Shown: positions 18,068 through 28,825, counted from the first letter of the stretch. The stretch is 64,000 nucleotides of DNA from Marinobacterium aestuarii (GCF_001651805.1 NZ_CP015839.1:3348001-3412000); one strand, 5' to 3'. Translations and numbers: made by a program. The notes: a model not told the origin generated them from the sequence alone.

Positions 18068-19056
18068 GCCTGCTCTCCCGCACGGCCGAGCGTCTGAATG
18101 GCCGCCAGCTGATCACGCAGCAGGGCCTCTAACTTGCGCTGGTCCGCCTCGAAGCCGCGAATACCCTCGGCCAGTTTCTCGGTGGCCATGGCATCTTCGT
18201 TCATGTCCCAGCGGAAATCTGCTTCTGTGAGCGGTGCCGGACGCTCGGCGCGCGCGCCACTGTCGGCCAGCGCCACGACCAGATCACCCTCGGTGCTGGC
18301 CAGTTCATCCAGCAGTTTGGGGCTGATGGTCAGACGATCGCAGCCTGCCAGCGCCAGAATCTCGCCGCTGTTGCGAAAGCTCGCCCCCATTACCACTGTG
18401 GGGTATGCAAGCTGGCGGAAATAGCGGTAGATGCGCTGTACCGACTGCACACCCGGCTCGTCCGCCGGGGCATAGGTGCGAGCCGGATCATCCTTGCGGT
18501 ACCAGTCCAGAATGCGGCCAACAAAGGGCGAAATCAGATAGACACCGGCTTCGGCACAGGCGCGGGCCTGGGCAAAGCTGAAGATCAGGGTAAGGTTGCA
18601 CTGAATGCCCTCTTTCTCCAGCACTTCGGCGGCGCGGATACCCTCCCAGGTGGACGCCAGCTTGATCAGGATGCGTTCACGCGGGATGCCCGCCTCTGCA
18701 TAGAGTTCGACCAGCCGGCGCGCCTTGGCAAGGCTGGCCCGGGTATCGAACGACAGCCGTGCATTCACTTCGGTGGAAACCCGCCCCGGCACCTGGGCCA
18801 GGATCATGGCCCCCAGCGCCACCACCAGGCGGTCGCAGGCTTCGTCTACCGCCGCATCCAGACTGCCGGCATGATCACGCACCTGGTGCAAAATGGCCTG
18901 CACCTGCGCATCGTAGTTGCCGGATTGCACGGCCTGCAGAATCAGCGAGGGGTTAGTCGTAGCATCCTGGGGTGAAAAACGGCGGATGGCGTCCAGGTCG
19001 CCGGTATCGGCCACCACGGTGCTCTGTTGTTTGAGTTGTTGCAGCAAATTGGCCAT
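18064..19056 (-). CDS. tal: transaldolase
   Basis: The 330-residue transaldolase (TalB-like class 1) moves dihydroxyacetone units between sugar phosphates. Evidence is ATTNPSLIL near residue 31, the Schiff-base lysine K132 in [14 protein letters not shown] (same number as in E. coli TalB), and [13 protein letters not shown]. The open frame runs 72 codons further upstream in non-homologous sequence. ATG 19056, with GAGGG six bases before it, matches the family start MANLLQQLK. It lies 35 bases after the HAD phosphatase gene and overlaps tkt by 4 bp. Confidence 0.94.
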   Translation of the reverse strand: MANLLQQLKQQSTVVADTGDLDAIRRFSPQDATTNPSLILQAVQSGNYDAQVQAILHQVRDHAGSLDAAVDEACDRLVVALGAMILAQVPGRVSTEVNARLSFDTRASLAKARRLVELYAEAGIPRERILIKLASTWEGIRAAEVLEKEGIQCNLTLIFSFAQARACAEAGVYLISPFVGRILDWYRKDDPARTYAPADEPGVQSVQRIYRYFRQLAYPTVVMGASFRNSGEILALAGCDRLTISPKLLDELASTEGDLVVALADSGARAERPAPLTEADFRWDMNEDAMATEKLAEGIRGFEADQRKLEALLRDQLAAIQTLGRAGEQA

Positions 19057-19091
19057 CGGGGCCCTCATGAATTGGGTTGAGTCGCTAGCTA

Positions 19092-19775
19092 TTAGAGTGC
19101 GTCGTACAGCACAGGCACGCGGCCATCGGCGTCGAGACTGTCGTGCAGCGATGCATGAACGTGGTGGGCAATGGCGAACTGGTCCGGCTGCGGATGAGCC
19201 TGATCCGGCACGGCGATCACCCGCATGCCGGCGGCGCGGCCAGCAATAACACCATTGACCGAATCCTCCCATACGCGACAGTGCCCAGGCTCACGGGCAC
19301 CAAGACGTGTGGCGGCCAGTTCGAACACCGCCGGATGGGGCTTGGAGCGCGGCACCTCAAGCCCTGAGGCAAGCACCGTTACGGGCAACTTATGGGTCTG
19401 TACCACCGCCTCGATAAACGCCAGCGGCGATGAAGAGGCAATTGCCATGGGAATATCCAGCTGTGCCAGGCGCTGCAGCAACGCCAGCGCCCCTGGCATC
19501 AGAGGCGCGCGGACAATGGCGCTCTGCATCTGTTGCAGCATCGCTGCCAGCAGCCTGTCTGCATCGACGCCCCGGGCACTGTGGCGTTCTGCCATGACGC
19601 TGCAAAATGCCACCGTGCTGGTGCCCTGAAACGCCCGCAGCTCAGCGTCGGGAAGCTCCAGATCATAGAGTTCGCGCAGCTGGGTTTGCTGGGCATCTAG
19701 CCAGAGTGGCTCTGAGTCGATCAGCAAGCCATCCATATCAAAGATCGCGCAAGCCCGAAATTGCTGTTGCATCAT
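19092..19775 (-). CDS. HAD-superfamily sugar-phosphatase-like hydrolase
   Basis: This 227-residue HAD subfamily IA protein shows motif [13 protein letters not shown], motif II ASSS, the motif III lysine ([13 protein letters not shown]) and motif [18 protein letters not shown]. It resembles the E. coli YniC/HxpB 2-deoxyglucose-6-phosphatase and sorbitol-phosphatase group. The start codon (ATG 19775, or 19772 with GGAG five bases upstream) overlaps the mannitol dehydrogenase stop, so it is translated with the operon. It might dephosphorylate stray polyol or ketose phosphates, but that is inference. It takes the place of the fructokinase found in Pseudomonas mtl operons. Confidence 0.85.
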   Translation of the reverse strand: MMQQQFRACAIFDMDGLLIDSEPLWLDAQQTQLRELYDLELPDAELRAFQGTSTVAFCSVMAERHSARGVDADRLLAAMLQQMQSAIVRAPLMPGALALLQRLAQLDIPMAIASSSPLAFIEAVVQTHKLPVTVLASGLEVPRSKPHPAVFELAATRLGAREPGHCRVWEDSVNGVIAGRAAGMRVIAVPDQAHPQPDQFAIAHHVHASLHDSLDADGRVPVLYDAL

Positions 19776-21250
19776 CACTCCGCCATCACTTTTGCGAGGG
19801 TGGCGCGTACACCCAGAGTTTGCAGCCGCTCCAGCTGACGCTGGAAGGCTTCTTTAAAGGCCGCGGATTGCGGGATTTTCTGGCCGAATACGTCTTCCAG
19901 CGCAAGAAAGTTGTCGGTGAGTTTATCCCCATCACTGATGGCCTCGGCCAGCCAGGCCGCGCGCGGATCCGGAATAGGATAACTCTTGCCCTTTTCATCC
20001 ACACCGCCCAGGTAATGACACCAGGCGGCGATGATCAGCGCGGTTCGATCCAGCGCCCTGCCCTGTGCGATCTGCCCCAGCAGGGTCGGCAGCACAAACT
20101 TGGGAAACTTGGACGAGCCGTCGGAACAAAGCCGACTGACCTGATCACAGATGGCCGTATTGGAGAAACGCTCTATCAGGGTATCCTTGTAGTCGTTCAG
20201 ATCAATGCCCGGCACTGCGGCCAGCAGCGGCGTGACATCCTGATCCATATAGCGGCGCACATAGTCACGCAGCTGCGTATCCTGCATGGTTTCGTGGGCA
20301 AACTCATGCCCCAGCAGTGCACCCAGATAGGCCATGGCCAGGTGAGCACCATTCAACAGGCCAATCTTCATTTCCTCGTAGGGCGTCACATCATCGGTGA
20401 ACTGCACACCGACCCGCTCCCACTCGGGGCGACCATTACAGAACTTGTCCTCCAGCACCCATTGCAGAAAAGGTTCGGCCACCACCGGCCAGCTGTCCTC
20501 AATACCGGTATCCGCCTGCAACTGAGCACGGTGACCATCGCTGGTCATGGGGGTAATGCGATCCACCATGGCATTGGGAAAGCTGACATTGGCGGCCACC
20601 CAGTCGTGCAGCGCGCTGTCACGCAGGGCACAGAACCCCAGCAGCGCCTTGCGGGCAACATCGCCGTTATGGGGCAGATTGTCACAGGACATCAGGGTAA
20701 AGGGGGCGATACCGGCATTGCGGCGACGCATCAGCGCTGCTGCCAAAAAGCCGAACACTGTCTTTGGCGCCTGGGGATGCTCAAGGTCGTGTTGAATTTG
20801 TGGCAAGCGGGCATTGAACTGGCCGCTGCTGTCATCGGTGCAATAGCCACCCTCGGTAATGGTGAGGGAGACAATGCGGGTGTCGGGGGACGCCAGCTTT
20901 GCAATCAGGGCATCGCAGCCCTCGTCGGCCAGCATAAAGTCACCAATGGCGCCTATGACCTGCACTGGGGTATCGGCACCATCACTCAGCTCGACCAGGG
21001 TGTAGAGGTAATCCTGGGACGCCAGCGCCGCCTGCATGGCCCTGTCTTCTGCGCGCAGACCCACGCCACAGATTCCCCAGTCATTCGCCTGCCCCTGGTT
21101 GAGCAGCATTTCGGTATATACCGCCTCGTGGGCACGGTGAAAGCCGCCCACGCCTATGTGCACTATGCCCTGGCGCACAAGGCTGCGTTCATAGCCTGGG
21201 CGCAGTACTTTGGCAGGCAGCGATGACAGATTTTCAGCATTCAGTTTCAT
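19775..21250 (-). CDS. mtlD: mannitol/arabitol/sorbitol 2-dehydrogenase (long-chain polyol dehydrogenase)
   Basis: The 491-residue NAD-dependent enzyme oxidises D-mannitol to D-fructose and, in Pseudomonas relatives, D-arabitol to D-xylulose. The catalytic set is visible as K295, N300 and H303 in MKIGLLNGAHLA, plus N191 in SCDNLPHNGD, numbered exactly as in the P. fluorescens enzyme. The Rossmann motif is HIGVGGFHRAHE near residue 31. The frame extends 33 codons upstream, but ATG 21250 fits the family start and has GAGGT about 11 bases before. The co-transcribed xylulokinase argues that D-arabitol is an important substrate. Confidence 0.93.
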   Translation of the reverse strand: MKLNAENLSSLPAKVLRPGYERSLVRQGIVHIGVGGFHRAHEAVYTEMLLNQGQANDWGICGVGLRAEDRAMQAALASQDYLYTLVELSDGADTPVQVIGAIGDFMLADEGCDALIAKLASPDTRIVSLTITEGGYCTDDSSGQFNARLPQIQHDLEHPQAPKTVFGFLAAALMRRRNAGIAPFTLMSCDNLPHNGDVARKALLGFCALRDSALHDWVAANVSFPNAMVDRITPMTSDGHRAQLQADTGIEDSWPVVAEPFLQWVLEDKFCNGRPEWERVGVQFTDDVTPYEEMKIGLLNGAHLAMAYLGALLGHEFAHETMQDTQLRDYVRRYMDQDVTPLLAAVPGIDLNDYKDTLIERFSNTAICDQVSRLCSDGSSKFPKFVLPTLLGQIAQGRALDRTALIIAAWCHYLGGVDEKGKSYPIPDPRAAWLAEAISDGDKLTDNFLALEDVFGQKIPQSAAFKEAFQRQLERLQTLGVRATLAKVMAE

Positions 21251-21388
21251 GATATGGGTTACCTCAGGCCAAGGGCGGCCCTGTTCGGGCCAGCAGAGCT
21301 CGGCTAAGCAGAATTCGGCTGTACGGGCGGCAGGAGTCACGCCCAGCACCCGGACGGATTTGTCGCTATGCCTGTGGCTAAAGCCTTT

Positions 21389-22498
<1,110 letters not shown>

Positions 22499-22520
22499 GG
22501 GAAAATCCTCGTGTTTCTGG

Positions 22521-22547
22521 ACGCCGCCGGGATCGTCACGGCGGCGT
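22521..22547 (-). repeat. intercistronic hairpin between mtlG and mtlK
   Basis: ACGCCGCC (22521-22528) pairs with GGCGGCGT (22540-22547). It may modulate mRNA decay or partial termination within the operon. Confidence 0.4.
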
Positions 22548-22568
22548 TGCTCAGCGTGTTGTTGTTAT

Positions 22569-23405
22569 TTATTTCACGGCGCCAAAGGACAGACCGCGCA
22601 CCAGCTGTTTCTGACTCAGCCAGCCGAAGATCAGAATAGGCGCACAGGCCAGCGTCGATACGGCGGACAGCTTGGCCCAGAAGAGCCCTTCGGGACTGGA
22701 GTAGGACGCCACCAGGGCGGTGAGCGGGGCGGCCGACGAGGCGGTTAGGTTGAGCGACCAGAAGGCTTCGTTCCAGCTCAGGATCAGGGACAGCAGTACC
22801 GTGGAGGCCAGGCCGCCCTTGCTGATCGGCAGCAGCACCCGGTAGATCTCCTGCAGCGCGGTGGCACCATCCAGGCGGGCCGCTTCGAGGATTTCCTTGG
22901 GAATTTCCTTGAAATAGGTGTACACCATCCAGACCATGATCGGCAGGTTGATCAGGGTGTAGATGATCACCAGCCCGGTCTTGGTATCCAGCAGGCCCGC
23001 ATCCTTGAACAGCAGGTAGATGGGCACCAGCACGCCGACGGGCGGCAGCATCTTGGTGGACAGCATCCACAGCAAGGTCGACTTGGTGCGCTTGGTTTCG
23101 AAAAACGCCATTGAGTAGGCTGCAGGTACGGCCAGCAGCATGCCCAGCAGGGTCGACCCAAAGGATACGACCACCGAGTTCCAGGCGAAGTGGAAGTAGT
23201 CACTGCGCTGGTCGATTTCCAGGTAGTTCTCAAGCGTCGGCGTAAAGAACAGCTGCGGCGGTGTGGCGAAGGCATCGATCTCGGTCTTGAAGCTGGTCAG
23301 TATCATCCAGAAGATCGGGAAGAAGATGCACAGCGCCACCAGCCAGGCCAGCGCACCCAGCAGAACGGTCTGCAGCTGGCGACCTTGTTTTAATGTCAGC
23401 ATCAC
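22569..23405 (-). CDS. mtlG: polyol ABC transporter permease, MalG type
   Basis: The 278-residue inner-membrane permease has six helices and the EAA loop EILEAARLDGATALQEIYRVLLP (about residues 170-192), which docks onto the ATPase. It is similar to the SmoG/MtlG subunits of sorbitol/mannitol transporters in the CUT1 family. It starts six bases after the stop of the partner permease gene. Predicted role: half of the translocation pore for hexitols/pentitols. Confidence 0.93.
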   Translation of the reverse strand: MMLTLKQGRQLQTVLLGALAWLVALCIFFPIFWMILTSFKTEIDAFATPPQLFFTPTLENYLEIDQRSDYFHFAWNSVVVSFGSTLLGMLLAVPAAYSMAFFETKRTKSTLLWMLSTKMLPPVGVLVPIYLLFKDAGLLDTKTGLVIIYTLINLPIMVWMVYTYFKEIPKEILEAARLDGATALQEIYRVLLPISKGGLASTVLLSLILSWNEAFWSLNLTASSAAPLTALVASYSSPEGLFWAKLSAVSTLACAPILIFGWLSQKQLVRGLSFGAVK

Positions 23406-23411
23406 GACCTC

Positions 23412-24353
23412 CTAAGCCTTGTCTGTAAGGTTCTTGCCAATCATTCTTATCAGAATGAAGGCAGCAACATTGGCGAGCAGTACCGCCACCAGACCACCGG
23501 CCGAGGCCAGGCCGACGTCGAACTGCAGCAGTGCCTGGCTATATATGAGGTAGGCCAGGTTGGTGGTCTCGTAGCCCGGGCCACCGCCGGTGGTGGTAAA
23601 GATCTCGGCAAAGATCGACAGCAGGAAGATGGTCTCGATCATCACCACCACGGCAATCGGGCGCGCCAGGTGCGGCAGGGTGATGTGCCAGAAGATGGAG
23701 ACGGGGCCGGCGCCATCCAGGCGGGCCGCATCCTTCTGTTCCTGGTCCAGTGACTGCATGGCGGTCATCAGCAGCAGCACGGCGAAGGGCACCCACTGCC
23801 AGGACACGATCATGATGATGGCTTCCATCGGATAGGTGGAAAACCAGTCAATGGGCTGGGCGCCAAAAAAGCGCCACACCGCCGCAAAGACCCCGGACAC
23901 CGGGTGCAGCAGCAGGTTCTTCCACACCAGCGCACTCACGGTGGGCATGATGAAGAAGGGTGAAATCAGCAGCACGCGCACGATGCCGCGGCCCCAGAAG
24001 GGGGTGTCCACCAGCACCGCAATCAGGACCCCGACGACGACACTGATAATCAGTACCGAACACACCAGCAGCAGGGTGTTCGTCATGCCGGCGCTAAAGC
24101 CTTCGTCGGTCAGAAAGAAGGTAAAGTTTTCCAGGCCGACAAAGTCGTTATCGCCCGGGTACAGCAGGTTGTAGCGAATCAGGGAAAAATACAGGGTCAT
24201 GGCCAGCGGAACCGCCATCCAGACCAGCAGGACCAGCACCGACGGTGACACCATGGCCAGGCTGAGACGGCTCTGTCGGCGTTTTTCCGCCTTGACGGTT
24301 AGCGACGCCGAGGCGTCAGCCGTCCCCTCGGCTTGCAGACTTGAGATGCTCAT
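23412..24353 (-). CDS. mtlF: polyol ABC transporter permease, MalF type
   Basis: The 313-residue permease has a cytoplasmic N-terminal tail of about 30 residues, six membrane helices and an EAA loop (EQKDAARLDGAGPVSIFWHITLPHL). It pairs with the MalG-type subunit encoded immediately downstream. A strong hairpin precedes it in the gap after the binding-protein gene, which would lower its expression relative to that protein. Confidence 0.93.
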   Translation of the reverse strand: MSISSLQAEGTADASASLTVKAEKRRQSRLSLAMVSPSVLVLLVWMAVPLAMTLYFSLIRYNLLYPGDNDFVGLENFTFFLTDEGFSAGMTNTLLLVCSVLIISVVVGVLIAVLVDTPFWGRGIVRVLLISPFFIMPTVSALVWKNLLLHPVSGVFAAVWRFFGAQPIDWFSTYPMEAIIMIVSWQWVPFAVLLLMTAMQSLDQEQKDAARLDGAGPVSIFWHITLPHLARPIAVVVMIETIFLLSIFAEIFTTTGGGPGYETTNLAYLIYSQALLQFDVGLASAGGLVAVLLANVAAFILIRMIGKNLTDKA

Positions 24354-24393
24354 GGGAAGTGCTCATTTTGTAGTTATTCGGAGGATCGACAGG

Positions 24394-24423
24394 GCAGGCG
24401 GGCACCGAGCGGTGCCTGCCTGC
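24394..24423 (-). repeat. strong intercistronic hairpin after the binding-protein gene
   Basis: GCAGGCGGGCACCG (24394-24407) and CGGTGCCTGCCTGC (24410-24423) form a 14-bp stem with one mismatch and a 2-base loop, between mtlE and mtlF. Such hairpins protect the 3' end of binding-protein mRNA and attenuate downstream genes in many ABC operons. No U-run is seen. Confidence 0.6.
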
Positions 24424-24458
24424 GGGGTCCTGCGCCTTAAGGCTTAAAGCTTAACCAT

Positions 24459-25772
24459 TTACTGGTAATAGCGGGCGCGCTTCATCTCGCGCTCAGTCAC
24501 AGACTGCGAGCTGGTCAGGGCTTCTTCGACCGTCATGCTGCCCGCCAGGGCACCGGATACCAGCTTGCCGACCTGGGTGGCAATGGACTGGAACTCAGGA
24601 ATGGCCGCGAACTGAATGCCGGTATAAGGCGTAGGCTTGACCGTCGAGTCATCCGGGTTGGCACGGTCCATGGACTCCAGGGTTCTGGCCGCAAAAGGCG
24701 CGGCGGCCATGTACTCGGCATTGGCATAGGTCGATGCACGGCTGCCCGGCGGCATGGCGGCAATACCAAACTTCTCAGCCACCAGCTGGCTGTACTCCTT
24801 GGAGGTCGCCCAGGTCACGAAGGCCGTGGCGGCGTCCTTGGCATCAGAGCTGGCGGGAATGCCCAGACCCCAGGACCAGAGCCAGCCGGCCCCCTTGGTC
24901 GTCACCTGCTGCGGCGCCAGGGCAAAACCGACGCTGTCGGTCACATTGCTCTGGGCGGCATCGGTCACGAAGGAGCCTGCCACAGTGGCATCAACCCAGA
25001 TGGCGCACTTGCCGGAGTTGAACAGCGCCAGGTTCTCGTTAAAGCCGTTGGAGGACGCGCCTGGAGGACCGTAGTTGCCCAGCAGGTCGACATAGAAGCT
25101 GACGGTGTTTTTCCACTCTGCGCCGTCGAACTCAGGCTTCCACTGCTCATCGAACCAGCGTGCGCCAAAGGCATTGGACATGGTGCTGACCAGCGCCATG
25201 TTCTCGCCCCAGCCCGCCTTGCCGCGCAGACAGATACCGTACTGCTCCTGCTCAGGCTTGTGCAGCGCCTTGGCAAAGTCCCGCACCTGATCCCAGCTCG
25301 GCTGTTCCGGCATAGCGAGGCCCGCAGCTTCAAACAGATCGGTGCGGTAATAGGTCATGGAGCTTTCGGAATAAAACGGCAGGGCATAGAGGGTGCCTTC
25401 GGACGACAGACCGTTACGCACGGACGGGAAAATATCCGCCACATCGTAATCCGCCGGCAGATTGTCCATCGGCGCCAGCCAGCCTTTCTTGCCCCAGATC
25501 GGGGTTTCGTACATGCCGATGGTCATGACATCAAACTGACCGCCGCCGGTGGCGATATCGGTGGTCAGGCGCTGACGCAGCACGTTCTCTTCCAGTACCA
25601 CCCACTCCAGCGTGATGTCCGGATGGGTTGCTTCGAAGGCGCTGGACAGCTCCTGCATGCGAATCATGTCACCGTTGTTGACGGTGCCGATGGTCACAGT
25701 GGCCGCATTGGCGCCCAGGGATGCCAGGGCAATGGAGGATGCAAGCAGGCTGGGAATAAGACGTTGTTTCAT
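24459..25772 (-). CDS. mtlE: polyol ABC transporter periplasmic substrate-binding protein
   Basis: This 437-residue CUT1-type solute-binding protein has a clear Sec signal peptide (MKQRLIPSLLASSIALASLGANA, cleavage before ATVTIG). Segments such as LEWVVLEENVLRQRLTTDIATGGGQFDV and ALPFYSESSMTYYRTDLF are typical of sorbitol/mannitol-binding proteins (SmoE/MtlE). ATG 25772 is chosen because AGGAGT lies nine bases upstream and the signal peptide follows directly. An upstream extension of 36 codons is ignored. It is the first gene of the operon, divergent from the AraC activator gene. Confidence 0.93.
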   Translation of the reverse strand: MKQRLIPSLLASSIALASLGANAATVTIGTVNNGDMIRMQELSSAFEATHPDITLEWVVLEENVLRQRLTTDIATGGGQFDVMTIGMYETPIWGKKGWLAPMDNLPADYDVADIFPSVRNGLSSEGTLYALPFYSESSMTYYRTDLFEAAGLAMPEQPSWDQVRDFAKALHKPEQEQYGICLRGKAGWGENMALVSTMSNAFGARWFDEQWKPEFDGAEWKNTVSFYVDLLGNYGPPGASSNGFNENLALFNSGKCAIWVDATVAGSFVTDAAQSNVTDSVGFALAPQQVTTKGAGWLWSWGLGIPASSDAKDAATAFVTWATSKEYSQLVAEKFGIAAMPPGSRASTYANAEYMAAAPFAARTLESMDRANPDDSTVKPTPYTGIQFAAIPEFQSIATQVGKLVSGALAGSMTVEEALTSSQSVTEREMKRARYYQ

Positions 25773-26117
25773 TCGGTTACACTCCTGAGCTGATGCACTG
25801 ATCAGCCTTGTTATTATCTTTCTTGTGTACTCTCCCCCTGTATCTGCAACCGATACAGCGGGGAGCGAGGGTGAGTCCATTACACGCCTGAGTGCCGATC
25901 AAAACAAATGCAAAAACCACTCAATTTCTATACTTTTTTGCACTTTGTTTATTTTAACTCCGGATAAAACAAAGCCAATAAATAAAATATAGTCATTATT
26001 ATCAACAAATTAAAAACATACTGCTCAAACATACGCCACTTAAAAGTGTACAGGTTAATCACATTAAAGTAGCCTGACTCTCGTTCAGAACAGCACCGCA
26101 GGAGGCCCGATCAAGCC
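25773..26117. promoter_or_regulatory. AT-rich divergent control region of the polyol operon
   Basis: The 345-bp gap between mtlE and the araC-type gene is far richer in A/T than its flanks (about 25900-26080). It holds an inverted repeat, TGCAAAAA (25909-25916) and TTTTTGCA (25935-25942), and repeated ACAAA/TTTGTTTATTTTA elements. These are candidate sites for the AraC/MtlR-type activator and the operon promoter. No gene is seen. Confidence 0.5.
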
Positions 26118-27011
26118 ATGCCCCAACAAAGCCCCGTCCGCAAGGTCGCTCCTGCCTATGAGCTAATTACCCCTAATGAACATAGCTCGATTTTGTACCG
26201 CCAGCATGGCTTTCCCCATCCGCTGGTGCGCTGGCATTACCATCACGAGTATGAGCTGCACCTGATCACGCACAGCTCGGGCAAGGTCTTTGTGGGTGAC
26301 TACATTGGTAATTTCTACCCCGGCAACCTGATACTGACCGGCCCCAACCTGCCCCATAACTGGATCAGCCAGACCGAAAACGCTGAAACCTTCGATGAAC
26401 GCGACAGGGTCGTTACCTTTACCGAGGAACTGATTCAGTCCGCCCGCGGGGTCTTTCCGGAGATCACCTCCCTGGATGCCCTGCTGCAGCGCTCAAGATT
26501 CGGCATTCAGTTTCAGGGCCCGGCGCTGATCAACCAGGTGAGTGCGCTTATGCAGGAAATATCGCAAACCGAAGGCCTCAGACGATTGGCGGCCTTTTTG
26601 AGTTTAATGAGCCTGCTGGCAGAATCCGATCAGTACGACCTGCTGTCCAGCGATCAGTACCAGCGCCTGGGCGGCGAGAAGAATCAGCATCGGGTCAACC
26701 AGGCGGTGAATTACATTGTCGAGCACTACAAGCGGGATCTGAGTCTGGAAGAAGTTGCCGAGCATCTGGCCATGCAGCCAACCTATTTCTCAAAGTTTTT
26801 CCGCCAGGCCACCGGACGGCGTTTCGTGGAGTTCATCAACAGCCTGCGCATTACAAGGGCCTGCGATCTGCTGGCCCACAGCGACCTGCCCATCACCGGG
26901 ATCTGCTTCGATGTGGGCTTCAGCAACATTTCCAACTTCAATCGCCGCTTTCAGGCACTCAAGGGCATGACGCCGTCGGACTACCGCAAGCTGACGCCCA
27001 CGGGGCACTGA
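26118..27011 (+). CDS. mtlR: AraC-family activator of polyol genes (MtlR-like)
   Basis: The 297-residue regulator has an N-terminal cupin sensor domain (about residues 25-110: HPLVRWHYHHEYELHLIT, GNFYPGNLILTGPNLPHNW) and a C-terminal AraC double helix-turn-helix (about 195-290: LSLEEVAEHLAMQPTYFSKFFRQATGRRFVEF... and ICFDVGFSNISNFNRRFQALKGMTPSDYR). The arrangement and the divergent position next to mtlE match MtlR of Pseudomonas fluorescens, which activates the mannitol/arabitol/glucitol operon. The effector is inferred to be a polyol. Confidence 0.88.
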   Translation: MPQQSPVRKVAPAYELITPNEHSSILYRQHGFPHPLVRWHYHHEYELHLITHSSGKVFVGDYIGNFYPGNLILTGPNLPHNWISQTENAETFDERDRVVTFTEELIQSARGVFPEITSLDALLQRSRFGIQFQGPALINQVSALMQEISQTEGLRRLAAFLSLMSLLAESDQYDLLSSDQYQRLGGEKNQHRVNQAVNYIVEHYKRDLSLEEVAEHLAMQPTYFSKFFRQATGRRFVEFINSLRITRACDLLAHSDLPITGICFDVGFSNISNFNRRFQALKGMTPSDYRKLTPTGH

Positions 27012-27149
27012 CAGAAGGTCTACCAGGGCGCGCCTGACCCACAAGCCTGGACTCGATGCCCCGGAGGCTGGCTGATACTCGACCGGTATCACCCGCCAAA
27101 CCTCCACTCGGCACAAGACCCGGTACATGGCCGCCAAATTTTTCCAGGC

Positions 27150-27941
27150 TCAGCGCCCTTTCCAGCCCAGCGCTGCCTGCAGCAAACTTTTCAGGAGAAG
27201 CTGGGTGGGGGCCGCCAGGTCCTGGCGAAAGCCGAAGGGTTCGGTTTCATCCATATAGGTACATTGCGCCAGCTCCAGCTGAACGGCGTGGATGCCCGCC
27301 TGGGGATCGCCGTACTGACGGGTGATATAGCCGCCCTTGAAGCGACCGTTGAATACGTGGCTGTAATCCTTCTGCTGCGCACACAAGGCCTGCAGCTGTG
27401 CCGCCAGTGCGGGATCGCAGCTAGTGCCACTGTTGGTACCGAGATTCAGGTCCGGCAGCCGGCCCTCGAACAGACGCGGCACCTCCGAACGAATGGAGTG
27501 CGCATCCCACAGCAGCGCATAACCAAATTCAGCCTTTAAGCGCTGCAGTTCGTCATTCAGAGTCTGGTGGTATGGGGTCCAGATGTCATCCAGATAACGG
27601 CTGCGCTCCTGTGCCGACGGCGCAAGACCCTCCCGGAACAGCGGGCGACCATCGAACAGCGTATCCGGGAAAAGCCCGGTGGTGGCCGTAGCGTACAAGG
27701 GCGTGTCATCCGCCGGACGGTTAAGGTCGACCACATAGCGGGAATAACGTGCTTCCAGCACACTGGCACCCAGCTCCGCGGCAAAATCGTACAGCTGCGC
27801 GATATGCCAATCGGTATCGGCAAGGCAAGCCGCTTCCGGCACCAGCCCCGCCGCAACAGCCGGCGTCAGACAGGTGCCCGGATGCGGCATGCTGATCAGC
27901 AGCGGCACACGACCAGGGGTAAAATTCAAAACGTTATCCAT
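27150..27941 (-). CDS. hutG: N-formylglutamate deformylase
   Basis: The 263-residue HutG hydrolyses N-formyl-L-glutamate to glutamate and formate, the last step of the five-step histidine pathway. Family blocks are LLISMPHPGTCLTP, ADTDWHIAQLYDF, RYVVDLNRPADDTPLY and LLWDAHSIRSEVPRLFEGRLPDLNLGT, with the metal-binding His and Asp in these segments. The start is ATG 27941 with GGGGAGC eight bases upstream, rather than 23 codons earlier. It has its own promoter region with a HutC-type site about 80 bases upstream. It fits with hutF, encoded about 930 bases away on the other strand. Confidence 0.93.
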   Translation of the reverse strand: MDNVLNFTPGRVPLLISMPHPGTCLTPAVAAGLVPEAACLADTDWHIAQLYDFAAELGASVLEARYSRYVVDLNRPADDTPLYATATTGLFPDTLFDGRPLFREGLAPSAQERSRYLDDIWTPYHQTLNDELQRLKAEFGYALLWDAHSIRSEVPRLFEGRLPDLNLGTNSGTSCDPALAAQLQALCAQQKDYSHVFNGRFKGGYITRQYGDPQAGIHAVQLELAQCTYMDETEPFGFRQDLAAPTQLLLKSLLQAALGWKGR

Positions 27942-28018
27942 GGAATAGCTCCCCAATAATACGGATGTTACTGCGCCAGGATGCTGCCGCCGGCTGTGTC
28001 CAGCGCTCAAAGATTAAA

Positions 28019-28028
28019 TGTATATACA
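28019..28028. promoter_or_regulatory. HutC-type operator upstream of hutG
   Basis: TGTATATACA, a perfect palindrome matching the core of GntR/HutC-family operators of histidine utilisation genes, lies 78 bases upstream of the hutG start. A second identical 10-mer sits in front of hutF/hutD. No hutC gene is in the window. Confidence 0.6.
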
Positions 28029-28117
28029 ATAAGACATGCACGCAACAGGCCCTGCGAGAGCCTGCCGGTTTCCACCCAGGAAATACACAACCCCCTTTGC
28101 ATTCTGTGACAAGCCTC

Positions 28118-28702
28118 CTACAAAGGCCTGAGCTCAATCAGGCAACAATTCACGGCGGCCTGTGCCGACAGCGTTAATTCAAACAGTTGCTGCTCGCCGG
28201 CAATACACAGACAATCGTAGCGGGCCAGAGCACCGCAGGCTTCTCCTTGTCGGCTCACCCGCAGCCCCTCGCCGGCACTCAACAGCAGCAGGGTCGCCGC
28301 CGAGCTGAACAGCCTCTCAGGCTGCTCGATGCGCAGCCATTGCAGGCGTGCGCTGTAGCGCTGTGGATCATAGATCAGATTGAAATCGCGAATTGCGCCC
28401 TCCAGCAGGCGACAGTCCACCTGGCTGTCACCGGCAAATGCAAAGGGATCAAAGACACCGAGGGGGCGGGAATCGACACCGTCGACGTTCAGGCACATGC
28501 CCTGGCCCTCGAGTACACTGATAATGCGCTGGTAGCCGGCAAACGACGAAAAGGCCCCCGCCGCGCCTATATCGGCGATCGAAACGCGCCAGCCAAACCC
28601 ATCCAGATCTGCGCCCGCATCGCGCATGATCTCCAGTGTGGTGCCGGCACCATTTTTCCAGGGCATGCGGGGGTAATCCGCCATGCGTAACAGTTTAATC
28701 AT
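28118..28702 (-). CDS. hutD: HutD family protein
   Basis: The 194-residue cupin-like HutD accompanies histidine-utilisation genes and is thought to limit pathway activity (urocanate or formiminoglutamate sensing is suggested in Pseudomonas). It has no proven enzymatic activity. Family features are MPWKNGAGTTLEI near the N-terminus, FGWRVSIADIGAAGAFSSFAGYQRIISVLEG, and DPFAFAGD. The ATG at 28702, with a GGAAGGAAGC ribosome site nine bases before, replaces a frame start 55 codons upstream. It is divergent from hutF and shares its control region. Confidence 0.9.
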   Translation of the reverse strand: MIKLLRMADYPRMPWKNGAGTTLEIMRDAGADLDGFGWRVSIADIGAAGAFSSFAGYQRIISVLEGQGMCLNVDGVDSRPLGVFDPFAFAGDSQVDCRLLEGAIRDFNLIYDPQRYSARLQWLRIEQPERLFSSAATLLLLSAGEGLRVSRQGEACGALARYDCLCIAGEQQLFELTLSAQAAVNCCLIELRPL

Positions 28703-28825
28703 GCTGCAAAGCTTCCTTCCAGACAGTGAAATGCCCCTGAGCAAGGCCGATACAGATGGAGCGGCGGTATCATCAAGCACCGGATGACAGCGCAAAACAT
28801 AGCAGTTTACGCACCTCGAAAACAT

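Noticed and set aside
19607-21226. 539-codon plus-strand frame opposite the HAD phosphatase and polyol dehydrogenase genes
   Set aside because: It crosses two real genes in antisense and has no recognisable domains.
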